NCBI GenBank assembly: GCA_938040055.1 | Contig: CALHWY010000007.1 | Location: 58,803-122,802 of the forward strand | Length of the DNA stretch: 64,000 nucleotides | Reading direction: 5' to 3' | Source of the DNA: an uncultured Endomicrobiia bacterium | GTDB taxonomy: Bacteria; Elusimicrobiota; Endomicrobiia; Endomicrobiales; Endomicrobiaceae | Shown: positions 53,707 through 63,817 of the stretch, piece by piece | Position numbering within the stretch: the stretch's first letter is position 1 | How the letters are laid out: each line of letters opens with the position of its first letter | The notes under the pieces: generated by a model | Database searches by the model: none | Told to the model about the DNA's origin: nothing | Seen by the model: the letters and a program-made list of their open reading frames with translations, nothing else | Program-made: the position numbers and the translations under genes

Positions 53707-56700
53707 ATGAAATTGGAAAAACAGATCTTAATTAAAGGTTTAAAGAAAACTTTGCTGTCGTTTTTTCTTCAGGCCGCGCTGTTTTTCGCGCCGGTTTTTG
53801 CCGTGGAAGTAAGCAGTTATCAGGAGTTTAAAAATGAAATGTTAAACGGCAATGAACCCGGATACGCTTTCTTCAAAAACGACATCAGCCTTGGGGACAG
53901 TCTGCTGGGAAATGATTTTTCCGGCATACAAAAGACCGCTGTGACAATTGACGGAGACGGACACGCGCTTGACTTTAACGGGTATGCCGGACTTAAATTT
54001 CATAGCCAGAATGTCTTAAACGACAAGCGGGTTAATATAAAAAATTTGAAAATTACGGATACTCAGTCGGGCGTTCAGCCCGACTCCCATTTGAAAATCG
54101 AATATAACGGCGCGAAAGTCGATTTCAATAATGTGACGGTTGAAAATATAAAAATAAATAATCCCGGTTTTGCTCCGGTTTATCTTTCGTTGAATAATTC
54201 GCAGGTAAATTTTTCCGGAGAGAATATGATAATACGAAATAATCGGGGCGTCTCCAAAGGAAGTTTGGTTTTAGAAGGCGAAAATAACAAGCTTAGTTCC
54301 GAAGCGGAAAATAATCTGATTGTTTCCGGCAATTCTTTATCCGGCGAATATTCATCGGGAGCGGGAATCTATTTTAACGGAAGCGCTGAAGCGGATTTTG
54401 CAGGGACGGTTGAATTTTTAAACAATGACGCTCAAAAGCAGGGGCGCGGCGGCGGTATATATGCCGGACAAGGAGTAAATCTCAAGTTTAACGGAATTGC
54501 CGCTTTTGAAAACAATAAAGCAAATGACGGGGGAGCTGTGTGTGTTTTGGGGGTGCAAAATAAAAGCCATCCGAGCGTTGTTTTCAATAAGAAGGCCGCG
54601 TTTAAAAATAATCAGGCGCGTCAAAACGGCGGCGCGGTATTTATGAGGCAGCACTGCCGTCTTGATATAAACGGCGGCGCGGAATTTACAGGCAATACCG
54701 CCGGCAACAGAGGCGGGGCTGTGTATATGCAGGGGGAAGACGGTACTAAAAAAGCGGTTTTAACTATAAACCAAACCGCGGACGAAGCCACCGTTTTTGA
54801 GAACAATAAAGCTGTCGGCGGCATAAGCGAATCGGTTTATCTGGCGGGAAACGCCGAACTCAAATTTAATATTGATGCCGGTAAAGAGATTTATCTCAAA
54901 GACGGTTTAGGCTCTGCAGGCAACAATAACAAAATAATAAAAACCGGAGACGGCATATTTTATTTACAGGCGCCTATGGATGCCGGGCAAACGTATTTGT
55001 CAATAGAAAAAGGGAAGTTTAAAGTCGGGGAAGGCGGCAAGCTTTCCGCGGGCGATTTGTCGATTGAAGCCGGCGGGGAACTTGATATGTCGCGCAACGG
55101 CGAGAATAAAACTGATGAAATAGAATGCGATAATTTTGTTTGGAAAGGCGTTTTGTCTATGGACATTCTTCCGCAGGCGTCCGGCGTCCGGAAATCCGAT
55201 ACAATAACGGCCGGGCAGAATATATCCGTCGCGGAGACGGCTAAACTTAAACTGTTTTTGGGCGTCGGAAATTATGAAAACGAACAGTATAACGTTATAT
55301 CCACCAAGCAGGGGAACTGGAATCATCCTTCACTCAAGCAGGTATTGTCGAAGTCGGACATAACGGGAGCCGTCGATATATCCGAGTTATCGTTTTTGAT
55401 TCGCAATACGCCTTCTGGAGTGCTTCTGGAAATCACGGGCAAAAGCAAAAGTAATTTGAGCGCGATCAAAGGCCTGTCATATAATCAAAAAAGCATTGCT
55501 GCGGCTTTTGACGCGGTTTCTGCGGGAAAACCTTCGCCCGGACAGAGTGACGTGATAAATGAGGCTGCAAATACCAATTTGGAAAAAAGCAAAAAAGTTC
55601 TCGGAGAATTCGCGGGATATTTTCTTGCAAACGTGATCCGCACGCAGGCGGTTTCAAACGACAGGCATAATCTTTACAGCCGCATTGAAGAAAGGCCGGC
55701 GAAAGAAAATGAAGGACATGACAAAATATGGGTAAAGCTTGCCGGCGGACGGCAAAAATACTTTTCCGATGAAAATTCTTTAGGAGATTTTAAGGATAAT
55801 GTTTCCGGTTTTAATTTCGGCTGGGACGGATATGAAAAAGAAAAAGGGCTGGTTTACGGTCTTTTCGGGAAATTTAATAAACACGGCATAAGCCAGGAAA
55901 AAAATTCCGCGGATATAAATTCTTTCGGGCTGGGAGCTTACGGAGGATGGTTCAGGGATGCTCTTGAAGTAAAAACTTCTCTAAGCGCAAGCGCCCAGCG
56001 ATATGAAACAAGCAGACACATACCTTATAAACAATATACCGTCAAAGGCGGTTTTGGCGGAAACGCGGTAAATTTTGACGGACGGATTGCTTATAAAATG
56101 CCGCTGAACGGACAAATAACTTTTAAACCTTATGCGGGGCTGGAAGCGGGATACGTCAATAATGATGAGTTTAAAGAAAGCGGCGCCGTCGGCGAAGATG
56201 AATATAATCTTAAAGTCAAAAACGCCGGATACGCCATGGGCGTCTGGAGAACCGGCGCGGGCGTTTCGGGCCAGACCGGAACAGCCGGAAAGCTGGGCTG
56301 GAGCGCGGACTTTGAACTGGGATATATGTTTACCGGAAACGCGGCGGAAATAGACTCTTATGTGCTCAACAGCAAAACAAAAGCCGCGGTAAGAGGCGCT
56401 GAAACGGGTGCGGCGATGGCGTCTTTTAATTTCGGGGCGGATTATAAAATAAATGAAAAATTCAAAATTTTTTCAGGCTTGAGATATGCTCTGGCGGACT
56501 CTTTCAGAGATTATTATGCGAGCATGGGAGTAAATTATACTTTCAGCGATGCGGCCCGCAGGCAAAAAGACGCTGAAGTTGAAGCGGCGGTCAATGATGT
56601 CGGCAGAGTAAAAGCCGCTGCGCAAAGAGGCGGTTTTGATGTTGATGCCGGCGTGCAAGAAGAGGACGGTAACCGGGAAGAATTAAGTGCGATGACGAAC

Positions 56701-59700
56701 GAACAGCTCAAGGCTGCGCAGAAAGCGGCTGCTGAAATAAGAAAAGAGGCGGAAAGAGAATTCCTGCTCAGACAGAAAGAAGAAGAGGCTGCGAAAAAAG
56801 CCGAAGAAAAAGAAAGACGGGCGAGACTTAAAAGAGAAGCGAAGATAGCCGGCGAAGCCGAAAAACGCAGAGCGGAAACAGGACAGGGGCTTTCCAAAGA
56901 AATGGCGATAGCTCTTTCCGGCCCTTCAAAACAAATGCTTAAAAGACAGCAGCAGCTTGAAAGACAAAAGCAGAGAGAGCTGAAAAGATATGAAAAAGAG
57001 CTTGAAGACGAAAAAGAAAGAATCGTGCAGCAGGACGCGGAAAGAAGAAACCTTGCGCGGGAGCGGATAGAGGAACTGGAAACATTGATAAGCGCTTCAT
57101 ATGACCGCATACAGCTTGCCGAAACGGAAATGAGCATAGCCGCTTATGAAATTCAGGCCGCTAAAGACTTGCAGACAAGAAAACTTATGGAAAATATCTA
57201 TTATGGGAAAAAAGCCGAAATCGAGTCGGAAAAAAGCAATATAGCCAAAACCCGCAAAAAAATATACGAGCTGGAAAAACAGCAGGACAAAGCTTTGCGC
57301 TCTTATGAAAAAGAAGCCAGGCTGATAGTGGATAAAAGAAAAAAAAGCTGGAAAGATTTTGACTATGACGAAGAGTGGATAAGCGGAACGTCCGATCTGG
57401 CTGTCGCTTTAAGTTCGGGCGGACGGGAAGACGACACCGGCGCGGCCGCAAAAGAGGGGGATGTTTTATCCGGGCGGCAAGCGTATCGGCATGAAATGCT
57501 CTACCAAGAGGAAATGCGCAGGGAAATGGAAAAAATAGCCGCCGGAGACGCCGCAAGAAGAGATTCGGCGCAAAAAAAGAAAATGGAGTTGGAAACTTTC
57601 CTCAAAAGCGAAAGGGAAAAACTGCAAAAGGCCAGGCAGGCTGCCGAGAAAGCTTCTTTTGAAATAGAAATGGCGCAGGGGGAGGAAGCCGTAAAAGAAG
57701 CGGAAAAAATATCCCACAGGAAAAATGCCGAGCTTGTAAACCGCCAAAGGATGATGAGCCGCGCGCAAAAAGCTCTTTATGATTTTAATAAACAGCAGGA
57801 AAGCATATTAAAAGCGCAGGAAGAAAAGGCTGCGGCCGCCGTGGAAATGAGGCTGCGCGCCCTGAAAGAAGATTCTTTTGCCGGACAGACTTCCGCGCGG
57901 GATGAGCTTAAAGCCGCAGAAGAAAGAAAGCCGGATGAAGAAGCCGCCGCGCGCGAACTCGCGCAGGAGCAGGCGAAAGCCGAAAAGCTGGCTGAAGAGC
58001 ATGCTCGGGCTTTGGAAAAAGTGAGAATTGCTCAGGAAGAAAGAGCTGAGAAAGAAGCATTGCTTGCCGCCCGCAAAGAGGCCAGGGAGCAAGCCGCGGC
58101 ACAAGCCGAAGAACAAGCCAGACTGAAAGCGGATGAAGCGGACAGGCGTAAAACGGCGCTCCGTGAAAGGAAAGAAAAAGAAGAAGCCGAAAAAAAGCTG
58201 AGGCTTGAAGCGCAGGAAAAAGCCGTAAGGCAGGCGCGCGAGTCCATGGCGCGCAAAAAGGCGGAAGAAGAAAAGCTTAAAGCGGAGCTTTCCGCCGGAC
58301 AGAAAGCGGAGCAGTCCAGACAGGCGCAGATTGCGGCGGAACTTAAAGCCCGTACAGACGCGGAAACCGCCCGGCTGAAAGAGGCAAGAAAGGCGGCCGC
58401 TGAAAAAGCGAAAGCGGAGCTTGCGGCGAGAAGACAGGCGCAGGCTCTTGAAGAAGCAAAAGCCGCCGAAGAGCGGAAAATAAGAGAGCATCAGCAAAAG
58501 CTTGCTCTTATGGAATTAAAAGCCAAACAAAAGGCTGACCGGCAAGCCATAAACGAAGCTGAAAAAATGCAAAAACGGCAGGAAAAAGAAGCGGCAGCGC
58601 TCCGGAAAGCCGAGGAAAGAGCCGAAAGGGAAAAAATAAGGGAAGAGGCGGCCAAACAAAAAGAAATGGAAGCCCGCATAAAAGCGGAAAAGCTCGCCGC
58701 GCAAAAACTGCGTGATGCCGAAACGGCAAGAGAGGCCGCCCGGCAAAAAGAAAAGATTGAAGCCGAAAGGCGCGTCGCCAGGGATATTAAACAAAAGCGG
58801 GATGCGGAACTTGCCGCTAAAAAGGCCGCTGAGATCGCACAGCAGGAGAAAATAAAAGCGCGGCAGCTGGAGAAACGGAGAAAAGAAATTTTGCAAAAAG
58901 CCGAAGCGTCCGAACGTAAAAGAAAAGAGGCGGAAACGGCAAGGCTTAAATTTATAGAAAAGCAGAGGCTTGAAGGGGAAAAGCTTAAAGCCGAACTTCT
59001 GGCCCGGCAGGAAGCGGAAGCCGCGGCTATAGCAAAACTTGAAGACGCCCGCGTCAAAAGAGAGGAAAGAGACAGGCGGCTTATGGCTCAGCGGGAAGCC
59101 GAGTCCGCTGCAAAGAGAGAAGCCGAAAGAAAACAGAGAGAAAAAGAAAAAGCGGCTCTTGAAGCTAAAAAGGCCGCGTATATAGAGCGCGCGGAAAAAC
59201 TTAAAAGAGAGGCTGAAGAAGCGGCCGGCAAACGCAAAAAAGCGGCTGAAGAACTGCTTGCCAGACAGCTTGAACTCCGGCAGGAAGAAGAAAATGAAAG
59301 GGCAAAAGCGGCCGCCCGGGAAAAAGCCGAAAAAGAAGCCCTGAGACAGTGCCTGCTGGAGAAAAAGAAAGCGGAGCGTGAAAAGGCGCAGGCGGAGCTT
59401 GCGGCAAAGAAAAAAGCCGAAGCCGAGCAAAGGGCGATGGAGCGTGAGCGGGAAAAAGAAAGGCGCGAATCCGAAAGGCAGGCTCAAAAAGAGCTTAAAG
59501 CCGGACTTGCCGCGCAAGAGGCGGAAAGAAAAGAACAAAAAAGGCTGCGCGAAGCAGAAGAAAAAGCCGAACAGCTTGCCCGCCGGCGCGAACAATCCCG
59601 GGAAAAAGCGATAGCGGCGCAGGAAATGAAAAAGAAAAATGAAGAAGAAAAGCGTCTGGCCGCCGAACTGAAAGCCAAACAGGCCGAGGAACTCGCCGCG

Positions 59701-61836
59701 CATAGAGAAGCCGAAAGACTGCGCAAAGAAAAAGAGAAAGCCCGGGAACTGGCACAAAAGCGAGCGCAAGCTCTGGAAAAGGCTGAAATCGAGCGGGAAG
59801 AAAGATTAAAAGAAGAGGAACGCAAAAAAGCCGTTCTTGACGCAAGAAGAAAACATCTCGAAGAAATGAGGAAAGAAAGGGCTCTGCTCGAAGCGGAAAT
59901 TGCCGCGCGTCAAGCGGCCGAAGAAGCGGAGAAAAAAGAAGCCGAAAGAATTGCGGCCGCCGAAAGAGCGGAACTTGAAGCTCAAAAACAGGCTGAACTC
60001 AAAAAACAAAGAGAAGCCCAAGCCCGGGAAAAAGCCGAACAGCTTGCGCAAAAGCGGGCTCAGGCGCTTGAAAGAATAAAAATCGCCGAAGAAAACAGAA
60101 AAAAGGAAGAAGAACAAAGACGCGCCGCCAGAGAATTGAAAGCAAAACAGTATGCCGAACTTGCGGCGCAAAGAGAAGCTGAAAGGGTAAGAAGAGAGCA
60201 GGAAAAAGCCGCCGTTGCTGCCAAACAGCAGGAATTGGAACGGGAAAAAGCCGCGAAAGCCGCCGAAGAGCTGGCAAAGAAAGAAGAAGAAAGGCTCATG
60301 TCCAGAAAATTGCAGACGATGCGCGACGCGGAACTTGCGGCGCAAAGAGAAAAGGAAAGAGAGGCTTTGCTTGCCAGACAGCGGGCGCAGGAGGCGGAAA
60401 AAGCCGAAGCGTATAAAGAAGAGCGGATAAGAAAAGCTGAAGAAAAACTTTTTGCTAAAAAAATCAAAGCCGAGGAGGCTGCCAAACGCGCCGCTTTAAA
60501 AGAAGCCGAAAAGAGAGAAAGAGCGGAACTTGCGGCAAAGAAAGCCATGCAAAAAGCTGAAAAAGCCAGAATAGAAAAAGAGATGGCGGCAGCGCGCAAA
60601 GCGGCTGAAGAAGAAGCAAAAGCGCGGGAAATGAAAATACAGGAGCAATTGCGCGAACAGGCCAGAATAGCGGCAGAGCGCAGAGTGAGGGAAGAAGCGC
60701 AAAAAAGAATTGCCGCCGCTGAAAAAGCCAGAGCCGAAGCGGAAAAACGCCAGGCGCAAGCCATGGAAAAAACAAGAAAAGAAGCCGAAAGAATAGAGCG
60801 GGACAAAGCCAGAAAGGAGTCCGAGGCGGCGCAGAAAGCGGCTGAAGAGCAAAAACGTATTGAAGAAATGCGTGAAAATGAAAGAAAGGCGCAGCTTGAA
60901 AGAGAGGCGAAAATAAGAGAAGGAGAAGAAGCGGCCATGCTTGCCCGCCAGCAGAGAGAGAAAGAATCCCAGGCCCGCCTTGCCGCTATGGAAGCAAGAA
61001 AAAGGGCTGCCGAAGCTGCAAAAGCCGTTGAAATAGCAAGGCAGAGGGAAGAAGCTCTTGAAAGAGCGGGAAAAGAGCGTGAGCAAAGGGAAAAAGAGCT
61101 CAGGGCAAAACGCCAGAAAGATTTTTACGCCCGCAAAGAGGACGAAGAAGCCCGAAAGAAAAAGATAAAAGAAGACCAGAAAAGAATAAAAGAACAATAC
61201 AGGAAAAAAGAAGCGCTTGAAAAAGAGAAAGTGCAGGAAGCTCTGAAGAGAGAACATTCAAAGCAATATCCCGTTGATCCCGACGATCTGGTTTTTGAGG
61301 GCATAGACACGGCCAAAGAAAGAGAAGCGTCCAGACGCAAACAAGAAGCGCAGGTGAAAGCTGAAGCCCGGGAAAGAAAGCTTAAACAGGAAGCCGAAGC
61401 CGAGCTTGCCGTCCAGGAAATGGAAAAACAAGAGGCTGAAGGCGTTTCTGTGGTCGAAAAACCGTCCGCAGCGGCAAAAGCAAAAGTTTCCGCGAACGTG
61501 AAGAAAACGGTAAAAGTCACAGATCTCAGATTTATGGAAAACTCTTCTTTTCTGGCATCGGGCTCGCGCGTTTATTTTAACGAAATAGCATCGGAAATAA
61601 AAAAGCTTAATCCGAAGAATATAAAAATAACCGCTTACGCCCGGAAAGCCGGAAAAGTGTCCGATACGGATTATGATTATCTCTCGTCCGACAGGACGGA
61701 AGTCATAGCGGGCATTTTTGAAATGAACGGCATTTCAATGGATATAATAGAGCAGGACGCGCGTATATTGCCTTCTGACGGCTCCGGTTCTTCGAATGAG
61801 TTTAGCGGAAGATATATAAAGATTGAAGTGAGATGA
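53707..61836 (+). CDS. Giant autotransporter-barrel / coiled-helix / OmpA-like fusion protein
   Basis: The product is about 2709 aa from the ATG at 53707, chosen because GGGG and a signal peptide (FFLQAALFFAPVFA) fit it. An ATG at 53629 would add 26 residues. Residues 34-640 are a right-handed beta-helix passenger with GGAVFM and GGAVYM repeats and many NNK turns. An autotransporter-type barrel follows at about 671-949, ending YYASMGVNYTFS. From 950 to about 2595 the protein is almost pure Ala/Glu/Lys/Arg/Gln helix of TolA-like type, with a duplicated module near 1060-1350. Residues 2602-2709 form an OmpA-like domain (VYFNEIASEIKKLNPKNIKI, YLSSDRTEVIAGIFEMNG). Barrels normally end such proteins. 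Here the helix and the OmpA-like end would have to be periplasmic, perhaps reaching the peptidoglycan. Confidence 0.85.
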   Translation: MKLEKQILIKGLKKTLLSFFLQAALFFAPVFAVEVSSYQEFKNEMLNGNEPGYAFFKNDISLGDSLLGNDFSGIQKTAVTIDGDGHALDFNGYAGLKFHSQNVLNDKRVNIKNLKITDTQSGVQPDSHLKIEYNGAKVDFNNVTVENIKINNPGFAPVYLSLNNSQVNFSGENMIIRNNRGVSKGSLVLEGENNKLSSEAENNLIVSGNSLSGEYSSGAGIYFNGSAEADFAGTVEFLNNDAQKQGRGGGIYAGQGVNLKFNGIAAFENNKANDGGAVCVLGVQNKSHPSVVFNKKAAFKNNQARQNGGAVFMRQHCRLDINGGAEFTGNTAGNRGGAVYMQGEDGTKKAVLTINQTADEATVFENNKAVGGISESVYLAGNAELKFNIDAGKEIYLKDGLGSAGNNNKIIKTGDGIFYLQAPMDAGQTYLSIEKGKFKVGEGGKLSAGDLSIEAGGELDMSRNGENKTDEIECDNFVWKGVLSMDILPQASGVRKSDTITAGQNISVAETAKLKLFLGVGNYENEQYNVISTKQGNWNHPSLKQVLSKSDITGAVDISELSFLIRNTPSGVLLEITGKSKSNLSAIKGLSYNQKSIAAAFDAVSAGKPSPGQSDVINEAANTNLEKSKKVLGEFAGYFLANVIRTQAVSNDRHNLYSRIEERPAKENEGHDKIWVKLAGGRQKYFSDENSLGDFKDNVSGFNFGWDGYEKEKGLVYGLFGKFNKHGISQEKNSADINSFGLGAYGGWFRDALEVKTSLSASAQRYETSRHIPYKQYTVKGGFGGNAVNFDGRIAYKMPLNGQITFKPYAGLEAGYVNNDEFKESGAVGEDEYNLKVKNAGYAMGVWRTGAGVSGQTGTAGKLGWSADFELGYMFTGNAAEIDSYVLNSKTKAAVRGAETGAAMASFNFGADYKINEKFKIFSGLRYALADSFRDYYASMGVNYTFSDAARRQKDAEVEAAVNDVGRVKAAAQRGGFDVDAGVQEEDGNREELSAMTNEQLKAAQKAAAEIRKEAEREFLLRQKEEEAAKKAEEKERRARLKREAKIAGEAEKRRAETGQGLSKEMAIALSGPSKQMLKRQQQLERQKQRELKRYEKELEDEKERIVQQDAERRNLARERIEELETLISASYDRIQLAETEMSIAAYEIQAAKDLQTRKLMENIYYGKKAEIESEKSNIAKTRKKIYELEKQQDKALRSYEKEARLIVDKRKKSWKDFDYDEEWISGTSDLAVALSSGGREDDTGAAAKEGDVLSGRQAYRHEMLYQEEMRREMEKIAAGDAARRDSAQKKKMELETFLKSEREKLQKARQAAEKASFEIEMAQGEEAVKEAEKISHRKNAELVNRQRMMSRAQKALYDFNKQQESILKAQEEKAAAAVEMRLRALKEDSFAGQTSARDELKAAEERKPDEEAAARELAQEQAKAEKLAEEHARALEKVRIAQEERAEKEALLAARKEAREQAAAQAEEQARLKADEADRRKTALRERKEKEEAEKKLRLEAQEKAVRQARESMARKKAEEEKLKAELSAGQKAEQSRQAQIAAELKARTDAETARLKEARKAAAEKAKAELAARRQAQALEEAKAAEERKIREHQQKLALMELKAKQKADRQAINEAEKMQKRQEKEAAALRKAEERAEREKIREEAAKQKEMEARIKAEKLAAQKLRDAETAREAARQKEKIEAERRVARDIKQKRDAELAAKKAAEIAQQEKIKARQLEKRRKEILQKAEASERKRKEAETARLKFIEKQRLEGEKLKAELLARQEAEAAAIAKLEDARVKREERDRRLMAQREAESAAKREAERKQREKEKAALEAKKAAYIERAEKLKREAEEAAGKRKKAAEELLARQLELRQEEENERAKAAAREKAEKEALRQCLLEKKKAEREKAQAELAAKKKAEAEQRAMEREREKERRESERQAQKELKAGLAAQEAERKEQKRLREAEEKAEQLARRREQSREKAIAAQEMKKKNEEEKRLAAELKAKQAEELAAHREAERLRKEKEKARELAQKRAQALEKAEIEREERLKEEERKKAVLDARRKHLEEMRKERALLEAEIAARQAAEEAEKKEAERIAAAERAELEAQKQAELKKQREAQAREKAEQLAQKRAQALERIKIAEENRKKEEEQRRAARELKAKQYAELAAQREAERVRREQEKAAVAAKQQELEREKAAKAAEELAKKEEERLMSRKLQTMRDAELAAQREKEREALLARQRAQEAEKAEAYKEERIRKAEEKLFAKKIKAEEAAKRAALKEAEKRERAELAAKKAMQKAEKARIEKEMAAARKAAEEEAKAREMKIQEQLREQARIAAERRVREEAQKRIAAAEKARAEAEKRQAQAMEKTRKEAERIERDKARKESEAAQKAAEEQKRIEEMRENERKAQLEREAKIREGEEAAMLARQQREKESQARLAAMEARKRAAEAAKAVEIARQREEALERAGKEREQREKELRAKRQKDFYARKEDEEARKKKIKEDQKRIKEQYRKKEALEKEKVQEALKREHSKQYPVDPDDLVFEGIDTAKEREASRRKQEAQVKAEARERKLKQEAEAELAVQEMEKQEAEGVSVVEKPSAAAKAKVSANVKKTVKVTDLRFMENSSFLASGSRVYFNEIASEIKKLNPKNIKITAYARKAGKVSDTDYDYLSSDRTEVIAGIFEMNGISMDIIEQDARILPSDGSGSSNEFSGRYIKIEVR

Positions 61837-61953
61837 CAAAAACAGGCGGGAGTCCGTGTCCGTGAAAGAGTTTTTTTGCTTCTTTAAATATCGTTTTTAA
61901 AAAGATAGAATAAAACGGACGAGTTTTTTCATAAAAACCACAAGGAGGCGGAT

Positions 61954-63033
61954 ATGGACAGAAAAGTCAGAGTTGCCCAGTACGGCTGCGGCAAAATGTC
62001 GGTTTACTCCATGAGGTATGTGTATGAAAAAGGAGGCGAAATAATAAGCGCCTTTGACGTAAATCCCGCCGTTATAGGAAAAGACATAGGCGACATAATG
62101 GGCTGCGGCAAAAAAGGGGTCGTGGTCAGGGACGCGAAAGAGGCTGAAAAAGTTTTTGCGGAAAATAAGCCTGACGCGTGTATAGTAACTACGATGAGTC
62201 TTATGCAGGACGTTAAAGAAGCCCTTATGACATGCGCGAAAACGGGCGTTAACGCCATATCCACCTGCGAGGAAGCTTTTTATCCGCAAAATTCATCGCC
62301 GGAACTTACGAAACGCATTGATGCTTTGGCGAAAGAAAACGGCTGCACCGTGTGCGGGTCCGGATATCAGGACGTTTTCTGGGGAAATCTCATAACAGTT
62401 CTGTCGGGCGCCACCCAGACGATTAAAAGAATAAAAGGAAAATCCAGCTATAATGTCGAAGATTACGGAATAGCTTTGGCAAAGGCGCATGGCGCGGGTT
62501 TAAGTCTTGCCGCTTTCGACAAAGAAGTAGCTTCCGTTGACAAAGTTACGGACGAAGAAAGAAAAAAATCGATAGAGGCCGGCTCTTATCTTCCTTCGTA
62601 TATGTGGAATGTGAACGGCTGGCTTTGCGACAAGCTCGGGCTTACGGTTACAAGACAGACGCAGAAAACCGTGCCGACCACTTATTCCAAAGATCTTAAA
62701 AGTTCCACTTTGCAAATGACCGTTCCGGCGGGACATGCTACGGGGATGTCGGCCGTAGTCACGACCGAAACAAAAGAAGGCATAATAATAGAGTCGGAAT
62801 GCATAGGCAAAGTATATGCTCCGGAAGAGTTTGACCAGAACGACTGGATCATTGAAGGAGAGCCCGACACGCGCGTTGTCATAAACAGACCCTCTACGGT
62901 GGAACTGACCTGCGCCACAATCGTCGGAAGAATTCCCGACGTTATAAACGCCCGGCCCGGTTATATCACTACGGATAAAATGCCGGTTCCTCTTTACAGA
63001 ACCAAACCTTTAAACGAATACGTTAAAAAATAA
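61954..63033 (+). CDS. NAD(P)-dependent dehydrogenase, 2,4-diaminopentanoate dehydrogenase / DapB-like
   Basis: The product is 359 aa. The N-terminal Rossmann fold is VRVAQYGCGKMSVYSMRYV, with a DapB-like AFDVNPAVIGKDIGDIMG segment. The catalytic/dimerisation part follows with GSGYQDVFWGNL. The layout matches the dihydrodipicolinate-reductase-like family that includes 2,4-diaminopentanoate dehydrogenase of clostridial ornithine fermentation. It could also act on a related diamino acid, so the substrate is uncertain. AGGAGG lies near the ATG. No other ornithine-pathway gene is in the window. Confidence 0.8.
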   Translation: MDRKVRVAQYGCGKMSVYSMRYVYEKGGEIISAFDVNPAVIGKDIGDIMGCGKKGVVVRDAKEAEKVFAENKPDACIVTTMSLMQDVKEALMTCAKTGVNAISTCEEAFYPQNSSPELTKRIDALAKENGCTVCGSGYQDVFWGNLITVLSGATQTIKRIKGKSSYNVEDYGIALAKAHGAGLSLAAFDKEVASVDKVTDEERKKSIEAGSYLPSYMWNVNGWLCDKLGLTVTRQTQKTVPTTYSKDLKSSTLQMTVPAGHATGMSAVVTTETKEGIIIESECIGKVYAPEEFDQNDWIIEGEPDTRVVINRPSTVELTCATIVGRIPDVINARPGYITTDKMPVPLYRTKPLNEYVKK

Positions 63034-63044
63034 ACCGCTTTTTT

Positions 63045-63073
63045 AAGCCGCGGGACCGAAAAGCCCGCGGCTT
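63045..63073 (+). terminator. Possible terminator after the dehydrogenase gene
   Basis: AAGCCGCGGG and CCCGCGGCTT form a perfect ten-base stem with a nine-base loop 12 bases after the stop codon. The T-rich run behind it is poor (TGCCTTCTT), so termination may be weak. Confidence 0.5.
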
Positions 63074-63178
63074 TGCCTTCTTAAAAAATCTTTTATATTC
63101 CGCTTTTGCGGCGGCTGTTTTTTGCGGCCGCAAAAAAAGATAAAAATCGGACTGCCTCCGCGAAAACAGGAAAAGAAA

Positions 63179-63817
63179 ATGAATAAAGCAATATTTGTAA
63201 CCGCCACGGATACCGAAGCCGGGAAAACTTATGTCAGCTGCGCGATAGCCGAAGCCTTAAAAAAGGCCGGCATTTCCTGCGGCGTGTTCAAACCGGTGTC
63301 CACAGGAAACAGAAACGATGCGCGGGCTCTTATAAAAGCCGCCGGCATAAAAGAAAAACCCGAAACGGTCACGCCTGTTTTTTTTAAAAAGCCGATGTCT
63401 CCCTACGGAGCTTCTCTGCTTGAAAAAAAAGAGTTCAGCCTGAAAGCCGCTGATTCGCGCTTTAAATATTTTTTAAACAAATACGAGTTTACCGTCGTCG
63501 AAGGGGTGGGAGGTCTTCTCGTCCCGCTGAAAAAAGATTTTTTTGTCGGTGATTTGATAAAGATAATGCGAATTCCCGTGATAATAACGGCAAGGTTCGG
63601 GCTGGGAACCGTTAACCATACTCTTCTTACGGCGGATAAACTTAGACGGAACAAAGCAAAAATTTGCGGAATAGTTTTATCCGGCAAAAAAGACAATAAA
63701 GATATTTCGGCAAAATCCAATGCCGCCATCATTAAAAAAATAACGAAGCTGCCCGTATTAGAGCTCGGCTATAATGAAAAGATCGATTTGAAAAAAAACA
63801 AATGGATTTTAGGATAA
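63179..63817 (+). CDS. bioD: Dethiobiotin synthetase BioD
   Basis: The product is 212 aa from the ATG at 63179 (MNKAIFVTATDTEAGKTYVS), where the P-loop T.TDT.AGKT is the BioD form. The conserved VEGVGGLLVPL and the RFGLGTVNHTLLT segments follow. It makes dethiobiotin from 7,8-diaminopelargonic acid, CO2 and ATP. An upstream in-frame ATG would add 19 residues that do not belong. Other biotin genes may lie beyond the right edge. Confidence 0.94.
   Translation: MNKAIFVTATDTEAGKTYVSCAIAEALKKAGISCGVFKPVSTGNRNDARALIKAAGIKEKPETVTPVFFKKPMSPYGASLLEKKEFSLKAADSRFKYFLNKYEFTVVEGVGGLLVPLKKDFFVGDLIKIMRIPVIITARFGLGTVNHTLLTADKLRRNKAKICGIVLSGKKDNKDISAKSNAAIIKKITKLPVLELGYNEKIDLKKNKWILG

Noticed and set aside
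57808..60938. Several long minus-strand frames (up to about 417 codons) opposite the giant helical gene
   Set aside because: They are produced by the Ala/Glu/Lys/Arg codon bias of the plus strand, giving Phe/Leu/Ser-rich antisense products.
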